A stretch of DNA of 64,000 nucleotides from Desulfopila sp. IMCC35008. GTDB taxonomy: Bacteria; Desulfobacterota; Desulfobulbia; Desulfobulbales; Desulfocapsaceae. Positions 63,509 through 64,000 of the stretch are shown here, one piece after another. Both the position numbers and the translations under genes were made by a program. The notes below the pieces were generated by a model. The model had not been told where the DNA came from, did not search any database, and saw only the letters and a program-made list of their open reading frames with translations. How positions within the stretch are numbered: the stretch's first letter is position 1; every line of letters begins with the position of its first letter. The stretch spans positions 372,001 through 436,000 of the forward strand of contig NZ_CP050700.1 in NCBI RefSeq assembly GCF_010646885.2, written 5' to 3'.

Positions 63509-63697
63509 ATGGTACGAGCGACAACCCGAAAGACTGCAGCGAAGAAAAAGACAAGCCAGCGCAAGAAAAGGCCCGCCAGAAAGAAGCGTACGATAAATGT
63601 TGCAAAACTGGTGACTGTTATCAGTTTATTCCTGTTGCTGGCCGTGTCAATTGGTGCTGTTGGTTATGTGATATTTTTCAGGACGGTACTCGTCTAA
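63509..63697 (+). CDS. Small Lys/Arg-rich membrane protein
   Basis: 62 residues. The first 29 hold about 18 Lys/Arg residues (TRKTAAKKKTSQRKKRPARK), followed by one membrane helix (VTVISLFLLLAVSIGAVGYV). It starts seven bases after the ispB stop with AGACAGGA upstream. The basic tail may bind nucleic acid or acidic lipid at the membrane. No family is recognised. Confidence 0.6.
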   Translation: MVRATTRKTAAKKKTSQRKKRPARKKRTINVAKLVTVISLFLLLAVSIGAVGYVIFFRTVLV

Positions 63698-63760
63698 TCT
63701 GGCAAATAGCGGCTGGCAGGATAAGCATTGCTCGAATCTTAAACCCGATGAGGTGAGTCC

Positions 63761-64000
63761 ATGAGACGTATTGGCATTATCGGAACCGGGAAACACGGCA
63801 GCAGGTATGCCAATCATGTTGTCAACGATCTTGCCGGAGCAAAGTTGGCTGGCATAAGCCGACGTTCACCCGACGGTATCGAACAGGCCAAGGTGTGGGG
63901 CTGTAACTATTTTAAAGATTGGCAGGCGTTGATTGCCGACCCGCAGGTCGATGCCCTCATCGCTGTCACTCCTCCTGGTTTAAACCTGGAAATAGCACAA
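63761..64000 (+). CDS. Gfo/Idh/MocA-family oxidoreductase (3' end outside window)
   Basis: The first 80 codons start MRRIGIIGTGKHGSRYANHV, a Rossmann GxGxxG nucleotide site, and continue with DPQVDALIAVTPPGLNLEIA, the usual second element of this family. It uses NAD(P) to oxidise sugars or similar molecules. The gene runs off the window. The start has GAGGTG upstream. Confidence 0.9.
   Translation, partial: MRRIGIIGTGKHGSRYANHVVNDLAGAKLAGISRRSPDGIEQAKVWGCNYFKDWQALIADPQVDALIAVTPPGLNLEIAQ

Overview
The window looks like the chromosome of a Gram-negative anaerobe, most likely a Desulfobacterota member of the Desulfobulbales type. This is inferred from gene content only. The signs are a selenocysteine-containing, Tat-exported formate dehydrogenase with its own multi-cluster ferredoxin-like protein, a DHH-CBS-nucleotidyltransferase fusion, several sensory kinases and chemoreceptors, and an outer-membrane porin. 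No rRNA, tRNA, CRISPR array, transposon or phage gene was found. Coding density is high, and most genes sit in short operons with ATGA overlaps.

Layout. 1-6.3 kb (minus): a chemoreceptor cut by the window edge, an M50 site-2-type protease, a DHH/CBS/tRNA nucleotidyltransferase fusion, a XerD-like recombinase and rpsU. 6.6-8.4 kb: ddl (+) converging on fdhD (-). 8.7-20.5 kb (+): a periplasmic-binding protein, a Cache/GAF histidine kinase and a NarL-type regulator, followed directly by a formate dehydrogenase locus. That locus encodes a poly-[4Fe-4S] protein, a TorD-like chaperone, a small Tat-signal protein, a Sec-containing catalytic subunit, a four-cluster ferredoxin subunit and cytochrome b, and ends at a strong terminator. 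20.6-22.5 kb (-): LysE-type exporter, PhzF and a small membrane protein. 22.9-34 kb: a second chemoreceptor, a HAD hydrolase, a secreted thioredoxin/1-Cys peroxiredoxin pair, mobB, a large MscS channel, serS, tatC, an FtsB/DivIC-like protein, an FmdB zinc ribbon and an XRE regulator with a Cys-rich tail. 34.4 kb: a family-4/5-type uracil-DNA glycosylase.

35.3-52.8 kb is a 17-kb all-minus block and the least explained part of the window. Read 5' to 3', it begins with an envelope-glycan set: two GxGH-type glycosyltransferases flanking a GT4 enzyme and a histidine phosphatase, then a deacetylase. Next comes an unusual ABC system: a 216-residue FtsX permease, a LolD-like ATPase and a 1616-residue protein fusing a degenerate M28 peptidase domain to an FtsX permease. 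Two large polytopic OPT/DUF6785-like membrane proteins are coupled to it. Last come an exported protein, an unrecognised 286-residue protein and a PqqD-fold protein.

52.9-64 kb: a small outer-membrane-type protein, a lipoprotein joining a TolB/CsgG-like domain to FG-GAP repeats, a highly expressed porin, a DHA2 MFS exporter, a receiver-GAF-kinase, a DinG-like helicase, a polyprenyl diphosphate synthase, a small basic membrane protein, and the start of a Gfo/Idh/MocA oxidoreductase cut by the window edge.

How the genes fit together. FdhD (sulfuration of the Mo/W cofactor), MobB (cofactor nucleotide attachment), TatC (export) and the TorD-like chaperone all support the periplasmic formate dehydrogenase. 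The three-component sensor next to it is the natural candidate regulator. The 35-53 kb block probably builds or moves an envelope glycoconjugate or peptide; its substrate cannot be read from the sequence.
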